A stretch of 64,000 nt of DNA from Burkholderiales bacterium (GTDB lineage: Bacteria > Pseudomonadota > Gammaproteobacteria > Burkholderiales > Burkholderiaceae_C), in the NCBI GenBank assembly GCA_016223165.1, contig JACRPO010000009.1, positions 1,302,001-1,366,000 of the forward strand. Reading direction: 5' to 3'. This document shows, piece by piece, positions 25,654-34,054 of the stretch (the first letter of the stretch is position 1; the number at the start of each line of letters is the position of its first letter). The notes under the pieces are model-generated. The model saw nothing but the letters and a program-made list of their open reading frames with translations. It made no database searches and had not been told where the DNA came from. Position numbers and translations under genes: made by a program.

Positions 25654-28044
25654 TCAAGCGACCTTGAAGCGTGCCACCGAGGCCTTCAGCTCGTCGGCCG
25701 TGCGGGAAAGCTCGCGCACCATCTGCGCCGTGCTGCGCGTGCCCTCGGAGGTCTGCTCGGTGACGGCGAAGATGTGCTGGATGTTGGCCGCCACCTCGTT
25801 GGCCGACTCGGCCTCGCGCGAGGCGTTGGCCGAGATGCGCTCGATGAGGTCGGCGAGCTCGCGCGTCACGCGGTCGATGTCGGCGAGCGCGGCGCCGGCG
25901 GCATCGGACAGGCGCGCCCCTTCGACCACGCCCTGCGTGCTGCGCTCCATGGCGCCCACCGCGTCCTGCGTGTCGGTCTGGATGGTGCGCACGATGGCGG
26001 CGATCTGCCGCGTCGCGTCGCCCGAGCGTTCGGCCAGCCGCTGCACTTCCTCGGCGACGACCGAGAAGCCGCGGCCCGCCTCGCCGGCGCTGGCCGCCTG
26101 GATGGCGGCGTTCAGGGCCAGCACGTTCGTCTGCTCGGTAATGTCGGAGATCAGCTCGGTGATTTCGCCGATCTCCTGCGAGCTCTCGCCCAGGCGCTTG
26201 ATGCGCTTGGAGGTCTCCTGGATCTGCTCGCGGATCGAGTTCATGCCGCCGATCGAGTTCTGCACCGCCTGCAGGCCCGACTCGGAGGCGCGCAGCGACT
26301 GGCGCGCCACCTGCGCGCTCTGCTGCGCCTGTGTCGACACGTCGTTGATGCGCCCGGCCATCTGCAGCACCGACTCGCCGGTGTCGCGGATCTCGCGCAG
26401 CTGCTCGGACGAGGCGGCGAGCAGTTCGGTGGAGGTCTGCTCCACCTGCAGCGTCGTGTCGGTGACGCGCGCCGCCGTGCTCTGCACCTGCGAGACCAGC
26501 GAGCGCAGCTCCTCCACGGTGTAGTTCACCGAGTCGGCGATGGCGCCGGTGATGTCCTCGGTGACGGTGGCGGTCTGCGTCAGGTCGCCTTCGGCCACCG
26601 TCTGCAACTCGTTCATCAGCCGCAGAATGGCCGCCTGGTTGGCGTCGTTGACGCGCTTGGCCTCCTGCTCCTGGCGCTCGGCCTCCAGCCGCTGCTGCTC
26701 GGCGGCGCGCGAGCGGCTCGTCTGGTCCTGCACGAACAGGCGCAGCAGCCCGTAGCCGGCGCCGACGATCGCCGCCAGGCCCAGCAGCACCGAGAGCAGG
26801 CCGAGGATGCCCAGGCCGCCGCCGCCGGCGAGGCCCTCCTGCAGCCCATCGAGACCGCGACGCAGCGGCTCGCTGTCGGTGACGACGCTGTTCTGCGCCT
26901 CGCGCGCCGCCACCAGGCCCTGCAGGTTGCCGAGAATGGCGCTGGCATCGCCGCGCACCTGCTCGTACTGCGCGAGCAACTGCTGCAGCCGCTCGCGCAC
27001 CTGCGGGTCGCGCGTGCCGGGCAGGCGCAGGTCGGGGTTGCCGTTGACGACACCCTGCGCGATCTCCTTGAAGCTGTTCAAGTCCTTGCCGAGCAGGAAC
27101 ACCGCCTCGGCGCTGACGCCCTCGGTGGTGAGGAACTCGTTGGCGCTCTTGCCGATGCGCTGCGTGAGCATGACCAGCTGGCCCACCGCGGACAGCTCGG
27201 CCGCCGAGGCGCCCTGCTGCAGCTTCAGCGACGACACCGTCTCGGCCGTCTCGAGCAGGTCGGCACTCTGCCGGTTGATGGCGCGCAGCGCCTGGCCCAC
27301 CTGCGTCAGCGTCTTCTGCTGTGTCAGCACGATGGCCGCGTTCTTCTCGGCGCGGTCGACGAGCGGCATGATGGGCTCGAGCAGGGCCTGCAGGCCGCCG
27401 GGCAGCGCCGGCACGTCGCCCTCGCCCGACTTCAGCGAACGCAGGTTGCGCGTCAGCACCTCGACGCTGTCGCGCACTTCGGGGAAAGCGGTCGCGCTGC
27501 CCACCAGCGCCTGTGACACCGACTTGGCGAGGCGCTGCGACTGCATCTGCGCCTGGCCGGCGGCGGCCACCTGCGAGGAGACGCGCGCGCCGGAGACCAG
27601 CGCCACCAGCACCGCCCCCAGCAGCAGCAGCAGGCCGGCGACGAACAGGCCGATGAGCGCGCGCTGCTGCTGCTCGAGCGGCCAGGCGCCGATCATCGGC
27701 AGGCTGGGCAGGCGGCGCCGGCCCTTGGCGGCTTCGGTGCGGTCGCCCGGCAGGCGCGTCTCCGGGAACTCCCCCGTCAGCTCGGACGGCGAGGCCTCGG
27801 CGATGATCGACGAGCCCGCGCCGGCGCCACCGCGTGGCGCCGCCCCGGTCTGCGGCTGCGCATGGGCGTGACGCCCCGAATTGGTGGGAGCGTGCGCCGG
27901 CATCGCCCCCGGACCGAGCCGCACCGTGGCTTCCATCGGGTTGGCCGGCGGCGCGAGGTCGTCGTAGTCAGGCAACTGCGACGGCGCGGTCTGCGGGTAG
28001 CCTTTGCCGCGCGGGTTGCCTTTGAGACGGTCCAACAAGCTCAT
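25654..28044 (-). CDS. pilJ: Type IV pilus methyl-accepting chemotaxis transducer
   Basis: This is a 796-residue inner-membrane chemoreceptor. The cytoplasmic N-terminus is unusually long (~130 residues, Gly/Ala/Pro-rich). It is followed by TM1 (LIGLFVAGLLLLLGAVLVAL), a periplasmic PilJ-type helical sensor of about 250 residues, TM2 near 405-435 (ILGLLSVLLGLAAIVGAGYGL) and a HAMP region. The signalling hairpin carries the conserved tip TEQTNVLALNAAIQAASAGE and GFSVVAEEVQRLAERS near residues 640-680. No NWETF-type methyltransferase tether is present at the C-terminus. It couples through PilI to ChpA. Confidence 0.95.
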   Translation of the reverse strand: MSLLDRLKGNPRGKGYPQTAPSQLPDYDDLAPPANPMEATVRLGPGAMPAHAPTNSGRHAHAQPQTGAAPRGGAGAGSSIIAEASPSELTGEFPETRLPGDRTEAAKGRRRLPSLPMIGAWPLEQQQRALIGLFVAGLLLLLGAVLVALVSGARVSSQVAAAGQAQMQSQRLAKSVSQALVGSATAFPEVRDSVEVLTRNLRSLKSGEGDVPALPGGLQALLEPIMPLVDRAEKNAAIVLTQQKTLTQVGQALRAINRQSADLLETAETVSSLKLQQGASAAELSAVGQLVMLTQRIGKSANEFLTTEGVSAEAVFLLGKDLNSFKEIAQGVVNGNPDLRLPGTRDPQVRERLQQLLAQYEQVRGDASAILGNLQGLVAAREAQNSVVTDSEPLRRGLDGLQEGLAGGGGLGILGLLSVLLGLAAIVGAGYGLLRLFVQDQTSRSRAAEQQRLEAERQEQEAKRVNDANQAAILRLMNELQTVAEGDLTQTATVTEDITGAIADSVNYTVEELRSLVSQVQSTAARVTDTTLQVEQTSTELLAASSEQLREIRDTGESVLQMAGRINDVSTQAQQSAQVARQSLRASESGLQAVQNSIGGMNSIREQIQETSKRIKRLGESSQEIGEITELISDITEQTNVLALNAAIQAASAGEAGRGFSVVAEEVQRLAERSGDATRQIAAIVRTIQTDTQDAVGAMERSTQGVVEGARLSDAAGAALADIDRVTRELADLIERISANASREAESANEVAANIQHIFAVTEQTSEGTRSTAQMVRELSRTADELKASVARFKVA

Positions 28045-28173
28045 GTCGCCCTCATCACATCCATCCGGACTGCCGGGCCGCCGGTCGCGACCGGAGGTCC
28101 GGAACAGGGTTATGCATTCATCCGGCGCCGCCGCCTCGCCCGGCCGGCGCGGACCCGGCGGCCGAGTGTGCCT

Positions 28174-28704
28174 TCATGACGCGATGCCCAGGAACTGCTC
28201 GTGCCTGGCCAGCGCCGGGAGGTTCAACTCCTGCCAGGCGCGTCCTTCGGCGTCGCGCCAGACGGGGCCGGCGAATGCCGGTCGCGCGGCTTCGTCGCCG
28301 ATCACGAGCCTCTCGAGCTGGTCGGGCAGCCGCAAGCCCGCCAGCCGCTCGACGAGCAGCGCGCACTGCGCCCCCAGCGCCGGGTTCAGGGCCACCAGCC
28401 GCGCGTGCTCGCGCACCGATTCGGGCAGGGCGGGCGCGCGCAGGCCGAGAAAGGCCGCGAGGTCGACCACGCCGTGCAGCCCGCCGCGCAGATTGGCGAC
28501 ACCGGCGAACCAGCTGTGCGTGTGCGGCACCGGCTTCAGCGCCGACAGCGGAAAGATCTCGCCGGCGTCGGCCAGGCCGAGCAGGAAGCCCTGGCCGCCG
28601 CTCTCGACGGCGAGCCAGTTCGCCGTGCGCGACTCGTGCTGCGACGATTGCAGCCGTGCCGCCAGTCGGCTTTGCAGCTCGCGGAGCGCTTCGCGGTTGG
28701 CCAT
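28174..28704 (-). CDS. pilI: CheW-like coupling protein of the pilus chemosensory system
   Basis: This is a 176-residue single CheW domain. The family features are NWLAVESGGQGFLLGLADAGEIFPL near residue 30 (beta strands of the first barrel), WFAGVANLRGGLHGVVDLAAFLGL near residue 65 and LLVERLAGLR near 120. It would bridge PilJ and ChpA. It is 22 bases downstream of pilH and 129 bases upstream of pilJ, the same order as in Pseudomonas pilGHIJ. Confidence 0.92.
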   Translation of the reverse strand: MANREALRELQSRLAARLQSSQHESRTANWLAVESGGQGFLLGLADAGEIFPLSALKPVPHTHSWFAGVANLRGGLHGVVDLAAFLGLRAPALPESVREHARLVALNPALGAQCALLVERLAGLRLPDQLERLVIGDEAARPAFAGPVWRDAEGRAWQELNLPALARHEQFLGIAS

Positions 28705-28726
28705 CGCGGAGAAGCCGTCGCCTCGT

Positions 28727-29092
28727 TCAGTCGAAGGCCTTGATCTTCGCCACGAGCTCGTCGGCGTTGACCGGCTTCACGATGTAGTCGCGCGCGCCCT
28801 GGCGCATCCCCCAGACCTTGTCCGTCTCCTGGTTCTTGCTCGTGCACATGATCACCGGCACGTCGGCGAAGCGCGGGTCGCGCGTGATCGCGCGCGTCAG
28901 CTGGAAGCCGTTCTGCCCCGGCATCACCACGTCCATCAGGATGAGGTCGGGCTTCTCCTCGCCGAGCCGGCGCATCGCCTCGTCGCCGTTCTCTGCCGTG
29001 CGCACCTGGTAGCCGCGCTTCAGCAGGATCTCCGACAGGTGATGCAACTCGGTCTTCGAGTCGTCGACGAGCAGCACTTTCTGGATCGCCAT
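28727..29092 (-). CDS. pilH: Response regulator PilH
   Basis: This 121-residue single receiver domain without an output domain has KVLLVDDSKTE at the N-terminus (acidic pair), the phosphorylated Asp54 in ILMDVVMPGQNGFQL, Thr/Ser in IMCTSKNQ near residue 83 and Lys in YIVKPVNADEL near residue 105. In Pseudomonas PilH opposes PilG, limiting ChpA output to PilB/PilT motors and cAMP. Position and sequence both match. Confidence 0.93.
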   Translation of the reverse strand: MAIQKVLLVDDSKTELHHLSEILLKRGYQVRTAENGDEAMRRLGEEKPDLILMDVVMPGQNGFQLTRAITRDPRFADVPVIMCTSKNQETDKVWGMRQGARDYIVKPVNADELVAKIKAFD

Positions 29093-29138
29093 GGGAATGT
29101 CCTTCGCGCGCGACGGCCAGCCGCCGGCGACCGCCCGC

Positions 29139-29552
29139 TCAGCCCGCGGCTCGGCGGAACGTGTCCACCGCGCGCAGCAGTTGCTCTTTCGTGAAAGGCT
29201 TGGTCAGGTAGTCCTCCGAGCCCACCATGCGCCCGCGCGCCTTGTCGAACAGGCCGTCCTTGGACGACAACATGATCACCGGGACATGCGCGAAGCGCGG
29301 GTTGCGTTTGATGATGGCGCAGGTCTGGTAGCCATCGAGGCGCGGCATCAGGATGTCGCAGAAGATGAGTTCGGGCGTGTGGTCGTTGACCTTGGCGAGC
29401 GCGTCGAAGCCGTCCTCGGCCAGCACGACCTCATGCCCGCCCTGGCGCAGAAAGATCTCGGCGCTGCGGCGGATCGTGTTGCTGTCGTCGATGACCAGGA
29501 CCCTGGCGCCCTGGGTCGCGGCGCTTTCCTGCTGCTGGCTGCTGCTGTCCAA
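29139..29552 (-). CDS. pilG: Response regulator PilG (TTG start)
   Basis: This 137-residue single receiver domain has VLVIDDSNTIRR near residue 18, phosphorylated Asp66 in LIFCDILMPRLDGYQT, IMLSSKDG near 95 and YLTKPFTKEQLL near 117. I place the start at a TTG (29552) because GAGGAGG lies seven bases upstream, an excellent ribosome-binding site. The only longer option (29633) lacks one and approaches the rubredoxin gene. PilG promotes pilus extension through PilB in homologous systems. It begins the pilG-H-I-J-chpA run. Confidence 0.9.
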   Translation of the reverse strand: MDSSSQQQESAATQGARVLVIDDSNTIRRSAEIFLRQGGHEVVLAEDGFDALAKVNDHTPELIFCDILMPRLDGYQTCAIIKRNPRFAHVPVIMLSSKDGLFDKARGRMVGSEDYLTKPFTKEQLLRAVDTFRRAAG

Positions 29553-29648
29553 GCGCTTGCCTCCTCGCTCATGGCAAATGCGCCAAGGCGCAAATGCGCG
29601 AAACCGCGGTTGCGCGACCTGCCCGGCCTGCAAGTGCGCGCCCGGGCG

Positions 29649-29822
29649 TCAGATCTGCACCATCTCGAAGTCTTCCTTGCGCGCGCCGCACTCCGGGCAG
29701 GTCCAGTTCATGGAGACATCGGCCCAGGCGGTGCCTGGGGGTATGCCGTGCTCCGGGTCGCCTTCGGCCTCGTTGTAGATCCAGCCGCAGATCAGGCACA
29801 TCCAGGTGCGCGGTTCGCTCAC
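29649..29822 (-). CDS. Rubredoxin
   Basis: This 57-residue protein starts at a GTG. Two CxxC knuckles, MCLICGWIYNEAEGDPEHGI (Cys9/Cys12) and WTCPECGARKEDFE (Cys42/Cys45), are the four iron ligands of a one-iron rubredoxin. The spacing and the DPEHGIPPGTAWADV middle are canonical for the 55-residue class. It is a small cytoplasmic electron carrier; the redox partner is not apparent here. It lies 96 bases upstream of pilG on the same strand and diverges from thiD, an arrangement common in beta-proteobacteria. Confidence 0.95.
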   Translation of the reverse strand: MSEPRTWMCLICGWIYNEAEGDPEHGIPPGTAWADVSMNWTCPECGARKEDFEMVQI

Positions 29823-29840
29823 GTCGAGACGGTCTCGTCA

Positions 29841-29862
29841 CTACAATGGTCGTCGATTGTAG
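29841..29862. promoter_or_regulatory. Inverted repeat between rubredoxin and thiD; symmetric TACAAT boxes
   Basis: CTACAAT at 29841-29847 and ATTGTAG at 29856-29862 form a perfect 7-bp inverted repeat with an 8-bp spacer in the 110-base divergent gap. Each arm contains TACAAT, a plausible -10, one on each strand; good -35 boxes are not visible. An imperfect palindrome, ATTCTTCGAA/TTCCGAGGAAT, follows at 29870-29891. The site could be an operator, overlapping divergent promoters, or both. Confidence 0.35.
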
Positions 29863-29932
29863 CCACGCGATTCTTCGAATTTCCGAGGAATTGTGAGGAC
29901 CTACACAGCGTTCCTCAGAGTTTGCTGGAGGT

Positions 29933-30973
29933 TTGGCCACCAGCCACAGGAAGGCACCGGAGCTGCCCGAAATGACCCCCGACCCCGCTCCGACCGACTC
30001 GCCCGAGTCCCCCGAACAAGCCGGCGGCGAGCCCCCGGCGCCTGCCTGCGTGATGTGCTTCAACGCCAGCGACGCCAGCGGCGCCGCCGGCCTGTCCGGG
30101 GACATCGCCACCGTCGCGGCGATGGGCGCGCACGCCCTGCCGGTGGTCACCGCCATCGTCATGCGCGATACCGCCGACACCTTCGACCAGCACGCGGTCG
30201 ATCCGGACGCGGTGGCCGAGCAGGCCCGCACCGTCCTCGAGGACGTCACCGTCAACGCCTGGAAGGTCGGCTTCCTCGGCAGCGCCGACGGCGTGAGTGC
30301 GGTGGCCGAGATCCTCTCCGACTATGGCGACATCCCGCTCGTGGCGTACCTGCCGAGCCTCACCTGGCTCGACGAGGACAAGCTGCAGCCCTACCTCGAC
30401 GCCTTCCGCGAGCTGATCCTGCCCGCCGCCGAGGTGCTGGTGGGCAGCCACAAGGCGTTGCAGGACTTCCTGCTGCCCGACTGGGACAGCGAGCGCCCGC
30501 CCTCGGCGCGCGAACTCGCCGTCGCCGCCGGCGAGCACGGCACGAGGCACGTGCTCGTCACCGGCATCCTGCTCGCCAGCAAGGGCAAGGAGCAGTACAT
30601 CGACAACGTGCTCGCCACGCCGCAAGGCGCCATCGCCGGCGAGAAGTTCGAGATGTTCGACAGCGCCTTCGTCGGCGCCGGCGACACGCTTTCGGCGGCA
30701 CTCGCGGCCTTGCTCGCCTCGGGCGCGGAGCTGCAGGCGGCCGTCAGCGAGGCGCTGACGTTCCTCGACCAGAGCCTGGACGCGGGCTTCCGCCCCGGCA
30801 TGGGCAACATCGTCCCCGACCGCTTCTTCTGGGCGCTGCCGCCCCCCGAGGACGACGAGGGCCAGGACGGCCAGGCGCCGGGCGGCAGTGGCGGCCCCGG
30901 CGGACCCGGCGGCACCCCACCGACCGACCTCGACGAGCCGAAGTCCAAGGGCGCCGCGCGGCGCGTGCACTGA
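29933..30973 (+). CDS. thiD: Hydroxymethylpyrimidine/phosphomethylpyrimidine kinase-like protein
   Basis: This protein has up to 346 residues; an in-frame ATG at 29972 gives 333. The ribokinase-like core begins with FNASDASGAAGLSGDIATVAAMG near residue 43 and has VGFLGSADGVSAVAEIL, the ATP/anion-hole segment FDSAFVGAGDTLSAALAAL near residue 245, and a C-terminal DRFFWALP. It would phosphorylate HMP(-P) in thiamine synthesis. The 30-residue N-terminus (Pro/Glu-rich) and 35-residue C-terminus (Gly/Pro-rich) are low-complexity additions to the ~270-residue family core. No other thi gene is near, and it precedes hemL by 19 bases. Confidence 0.85.
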   Translation: MATSHRKAPELPEMTPDPAPTDSPESPEQAGGEPPAPACVMCFNASDASGAAGLSGDIATVAAMGAHALPVVTAIVMRDTADTFDQHAVDPDAVAEQARTVLEDVTVNAWKVGFLGSADGVSAVAEILSDYGDIPLVAYLPSLTWLDEDKLQPYLDAFRELILPAAEVLVGSHKALQDFLLPDWDSERPPSARELAVAAGEHGTRHVLVTGILLASKGKEQYIDNVLATPQGAIAGEKFEMFDSAFVGAGDTLSAALAALLASGAELQAAVSEALTFLDQSLDAGFRPGMGNIVPDRFFWALPPPEDDEGQDGQAPGGSGGPGGPGGTPPTDLDEPKSKGAARRVH

Positions 30974-30992
30974 AGCGCCTCGCCGCCGCGCC

Positions 30993-32294
30993 ATGGCCTC
31001 CAACGCCGAGCTCTTCGAGCGCGCCCAGCGCGTCATCCCCGGCGGCGTCAATTCGCCGGTGCGTGCCTTCCGTGCCGTCGGCGGCACGCCGCGCTTCATC
31101 GCCCGCGCCGAGGGCGCGTACCTTTGGGACGCCGAGGGCCGGCGCTACATCGACTACATCGGCTCCTGGGGGCCGATGATCCTCGGCCACGGCCACCCCG
31201 CCGTGCTGGAGGCGGTGCGCAAGGCCGCCATTGACGGCCTGAGCTTCGGCGCGCCCACCGAACGCGAGGTCGAGCTCGCCGAGGCCATCATCGCGCTCGT
31301 GCCCGGCGTCGAGCAGCTGCGCCTCGTCTCCAGCGGCACCGAGGCCGGCATGAGCGCGCTGCGCCTGGCGCGCGGCGTCACCGGCCGCAGCAAGATCGTC
31401 AAGTTCGAGGGCTGCTATCACGGCCACGCCGACGCGCTGCTCGTGAAGGCCGGCTCCGGCCTCGCGACCTTCGGCCACCCCACCAGCGCCGGCGTGCCGC
31501 CCGAGGTGGTGCAGCACACGCTCGTGCTCGAGTACAACAACCTGGCCCAGCTCGAAGAGGCCTTCGCCACGCAGGGCCGCGAGATCGCCTGCGTGATGAT
31601 CGAGCCGATCGCCGGCAACATGAATTTCGTGCGCGCCAGCGTGCCCTTCATGAAGCGACTGCGCGAGCTGTGCACCGCGCATGGCGCCTTGCTCGTCTTC
31701 GACGAGGTGATGACGGGCTTCCGCGTCGCGCTCGGCGGTGCACACAGCGTCTACGCGAAGGCGCTGCCCGGCTTCCGCCCCGATCTCTGGGTGTTCGGCA
31801 AGGTCATCGGCGGCGGCATGCCGCTGGCGGCCTTCGGCGGCCCGCGCGAGATGATGAGCCAGCTGGCGCCGCTCGGCCCCGTCTACCAGGCCGGCACGCT
31901 TTCGGGCAACCCCGTCGCCACGGCCTGCGGGCTGGCGACGCTGCGCGAGATTTCGCAGCCGGGCTACTTCGACGCCCTCGCGGCGCGCACGAGAGGTCTC
32001 GTCGAGGGCCTCGCCGGTGCGGCGCTTGCGGCCGGCGTGCCGCTGGTCGCCGACTGCGAAGGCGGCATGTTCGGCTTCTTCTTCCCACGCTCGACCGGCG
32101 ACGGGCTGCCGCAGAACTACGGCGCCGTAATGGCCACCGACAAGGAGCGCTTCAACCGCTTCTTCCACGCCATGCTCGAGCGTGGCGTCTACCTCGCGCC
32201 GGCCCTGTACGAGGCCGGCTTCGTCAGCAGCGCGCACAGCGCCGCCGACATCGCGGCCACGGTGCAGGCGGCCGGCGAGGCGTTGCGCGGTTGA
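30993..32294 (+). CDS. hemL: Glutamate-1-semialdehyde 2,1-aminomutase
   Basis: This 433-residue PLP enzyme converts glutamate-1-semialdehyde to 5-aminolevulinate, the C5 route to tetrapyrroles. The PLP lysine is in VFGKVIGGGMPLAAFGG (Lys270). GGVNSPVRAFRAVGG opens the protein, SSGTEAGMSALRLARG binds phosphate near residue 120, and YHGHADALLVKAGSG lies near 145. The start at 30993 (MASNAELFERAQ) gives the family length. Confidence 0.97.
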   Translation: MASNAELFERAQRVIPGGVNSPVRAFRAVGGTPRFIARAEGAYLWDAEGRRYIDYIGSWGPMILGHGHPAVLEAVRKAAIDGLSFGAPTEREVELAEAIIALVPGVEQLRLVSSGTEAGMSALRLARGVTGRSKIVKFEGCYHGHADALLVKAGSGLATFGHPTSAGVPPEVVQHTLVLEYNNLAQLEEAFATQGREIACVMIEPIAGNMNFVRASVPFMKRLRELCTAHGALLVFDEVMTGFRVALGGAHSVYAKALPGFRPDLWVFGKVIGGGMPLAAFGGPREMMSQLAPLGPVYQAGTLSGNPVATACGLATLREISQPGYFDALAARTRGLVEGLAGAALAAGVPLVADCEGGMFGFFFPRSTGDGLPQNYGAVMATDKERFNRFFHAMLERGVYLAPALYEAGFVSSAHSAADIAATVQAAGEALRG

Positions 32295-32462
32295 GCGAAC
32301 GGCGGGGCGCCCGGCAAGCCCCGGGGTTCGAGCCCTTCCGCCGCCCGCGCAGCGGGTGTTCGGCGAGCGCCGGGAAATCCGGCAAGAGTCGACGCCGCCA
32401 AGCGCGCGCGCCAGCCCGGTCGAGGGGATCGACGCAGACCCCGGCTTCCTAGAATGCCCGCC

Positions 32463-33887
32463 ATGCACCTGCACATCCTCGGCATCTGCGGCACCTTCAT
32501 GGGCGGCCTCGCGGCGCTGGCGAGCGAGGCCGGGCACCGCGTCACCGGCTGCGACGAGGCGGTCTATCCGCCGATGAGCGAGCAATTGCGCGCGCTCGGC
32601 ATCGAGCTCGTCGAAGGCTTCGATGCCGCGCAGATGGCACTGGCGCCGGACGTCTACGTGGTCGGCAATGTCATCAAGCGCGGCAACCCGCTGATGGAGG
32701 CCATCCTCGAGGCCGGCGCGCGCATGACGAGCGGGCCGCAATGGCTGGCCGAGCACGTGCTGCACGGCCGTCACGTGCTGGCCGTGGCCGGCACGCACGG
32801 CAAGACGAGCACGACGGCGATGCTCGCCTGGATGCTCGAGAGCGCCGGCCGCGAGCCCGGCTTCCTGGTCGGCGGCATCCCCGTGAACTTCGGTGTCTCG
32901 GCGCGGCTGGGCCGTGCGGGAACCGCGGGGCAAGGCAGCCCCTTCGTCATCGAGGCCGACGAGTACGACACGGCGCTCTTCGACAAGCGCAGCAAGTTCG
33001 TGCACTACCGGCCGCGCACGGCCATCCTCAACAACCTCGAGTTCGACCACGCCGACATCTTTCCCGACCTCGCCGCCATCGAGACGCAGTTCCACCATCT
33101 CGTGCGCACGATGCCGGCCGGCGGGCTCGTGGTCGTCAACGCACGCGACGAGGCGCTGCAGCGCGTGCTCAAGCGCGGCTGCTGGAGCCGCGTCCAGCGC
33201 TTCGCCACGAAGCGCGAGGAGCCGGGCGGTCTCTCGGCGCGCGGCGATCCGCAGGCCTTCGACGTGCTGCGCGGCAGCCTGAAGCTCGGCCGCGTCGAGT
33301 GGGAGCAGCTCGGCGAGCACAACCAGCTCAATGCGCTGGCGGCCGTCGCCGCAGCCGAGCACGTCGGCGTCGAGCCGCAGGCGGCCACCGCGGCGCTCGG
33401 CCGCTTCACCGGCGTGCGGCGGCGCCTCGAGCTGCGCGGCGAGGTCGCCGGCATCCGCGTCTACGACGACTTCGCGCACCATCCGACGGCGATGCGCACC
33501 ACCCTCGACGGCCTGCGCCGCAAGCTCGAGAAGCAGCAACTCGCCGCCGCGGCCGCCTCTCCCGCATCGGCGCCGCGCATCCTGGCCGTCTTCGAGCCGC
33601 GCTCCAACACGATGAAGCTCGGCACGATGAAGGCGCAGCTGCCCTGGTCGCTGGAAGAAGCCGACCTCGCCTTCGCGCTGCAAGGCCCCTGGGGCTGGAG
33701 CGTGGCCGAGGCGCTGGCACCGATGGGCACGCAGGCCAAGGTGGCCGACAACGTGCCCGCGCTGGTGGCGACCGTGGTGGCCGCGGCCCGGCCCGGCGAC
33801 CACGTGCTGGTGATGAGCAACGGCGGCTTCGACGGCATCCACGGCAGGCTGCTCGAAGCTCTCTCCGCACGCCACGCCGTCCGGTGA
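32463..33887 (+). CDS. mpl: UDP-N-acetylmuramate:L-alanyl-gamma-D-glutamyl-meso-diaminopimelate ligase
   Basis: This 474-residue Mur-ligase-fold recycling enzyme attaches recovered murein tripeptide to UDP-MurNAc. MHLHILGICGTFMGG is the Mpl-specific N-terminus. The P-loop is AVAGTHGKTSTTAMLAW near residue 108, and FVIEADEYDTALFDKRSKF near residue 160 and YDDFAHHPTAM near residue 335 follow. An ATG nine bases upstream (32454) is also in frame. The 168-base gap after hemL contains no gene. Presence of Mpl implies meso-diaminopimelate peptidoglycan with recycling. Confidence 0.95.
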   Translation: MHLHILGICGTFMGGLAALASEAGHRVTGCDEAVYPPMSEQLRALGIELVEGFDAAQMALAPDVYVVGNVIKRGNPLMEAILEAGARMTSGPQWLAEHVLHGRHVLAVAGTHGKTSTTAMLAWMLESAGREPGFLVGGIPVNFGVSARLGRAGTAGQGSPFVIEADEYDTALFDKRSKFVHYRPRTAILNNLEFDHADIFPDLAAIETQFHHLVRTMPAGGLVVVNARDEALQRVLKRGCWSRVQRFATKREEPGGLSARGDPQAFDVLRGSLKLGRVEWEQLGEHNQLNALAAVAAAEHVGVEPQAATAALGRFTGVRRRLELRGEVAGIRVYDDFAHHPTAMRTTLDGLRRKLEKQQLAAAAASPASAPRILAVFEPRSNTMKLGTMKAQLPWSLEEADLAFALQGPWGWSVAEALAPMGTQAKVADNVPALVATVVAAARPGDHVLVMSNGGFDGIHGRLLEALSARHAVR

Positions 33888-34054
33888 ATCCGGCTCCTCG
33901 AGAGCCACGGCGGGCCGCGCGGTCGCCGCCAGCACGCCGTATCTCGCACCCCGCCGGGGCCGCTTCGTCGCGCAGCGCGGCGGCCGGCGCTGCGCCGCGG
34001 TACCGTTCGCCTTTCGGCGGCCCGCCGCCACCTGCAGGCATCTCAGTAGAAACC

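Noticed and set aside
22009..27516. A 1,835-codon plus-strand open frame opposite chpA and pilJ
   Set aside because: Arg/His/Gln-rich composition typical of antisense frames in GC-rich DNA; no domain, and the opposite strand codes for clear chemotaxis proteins.
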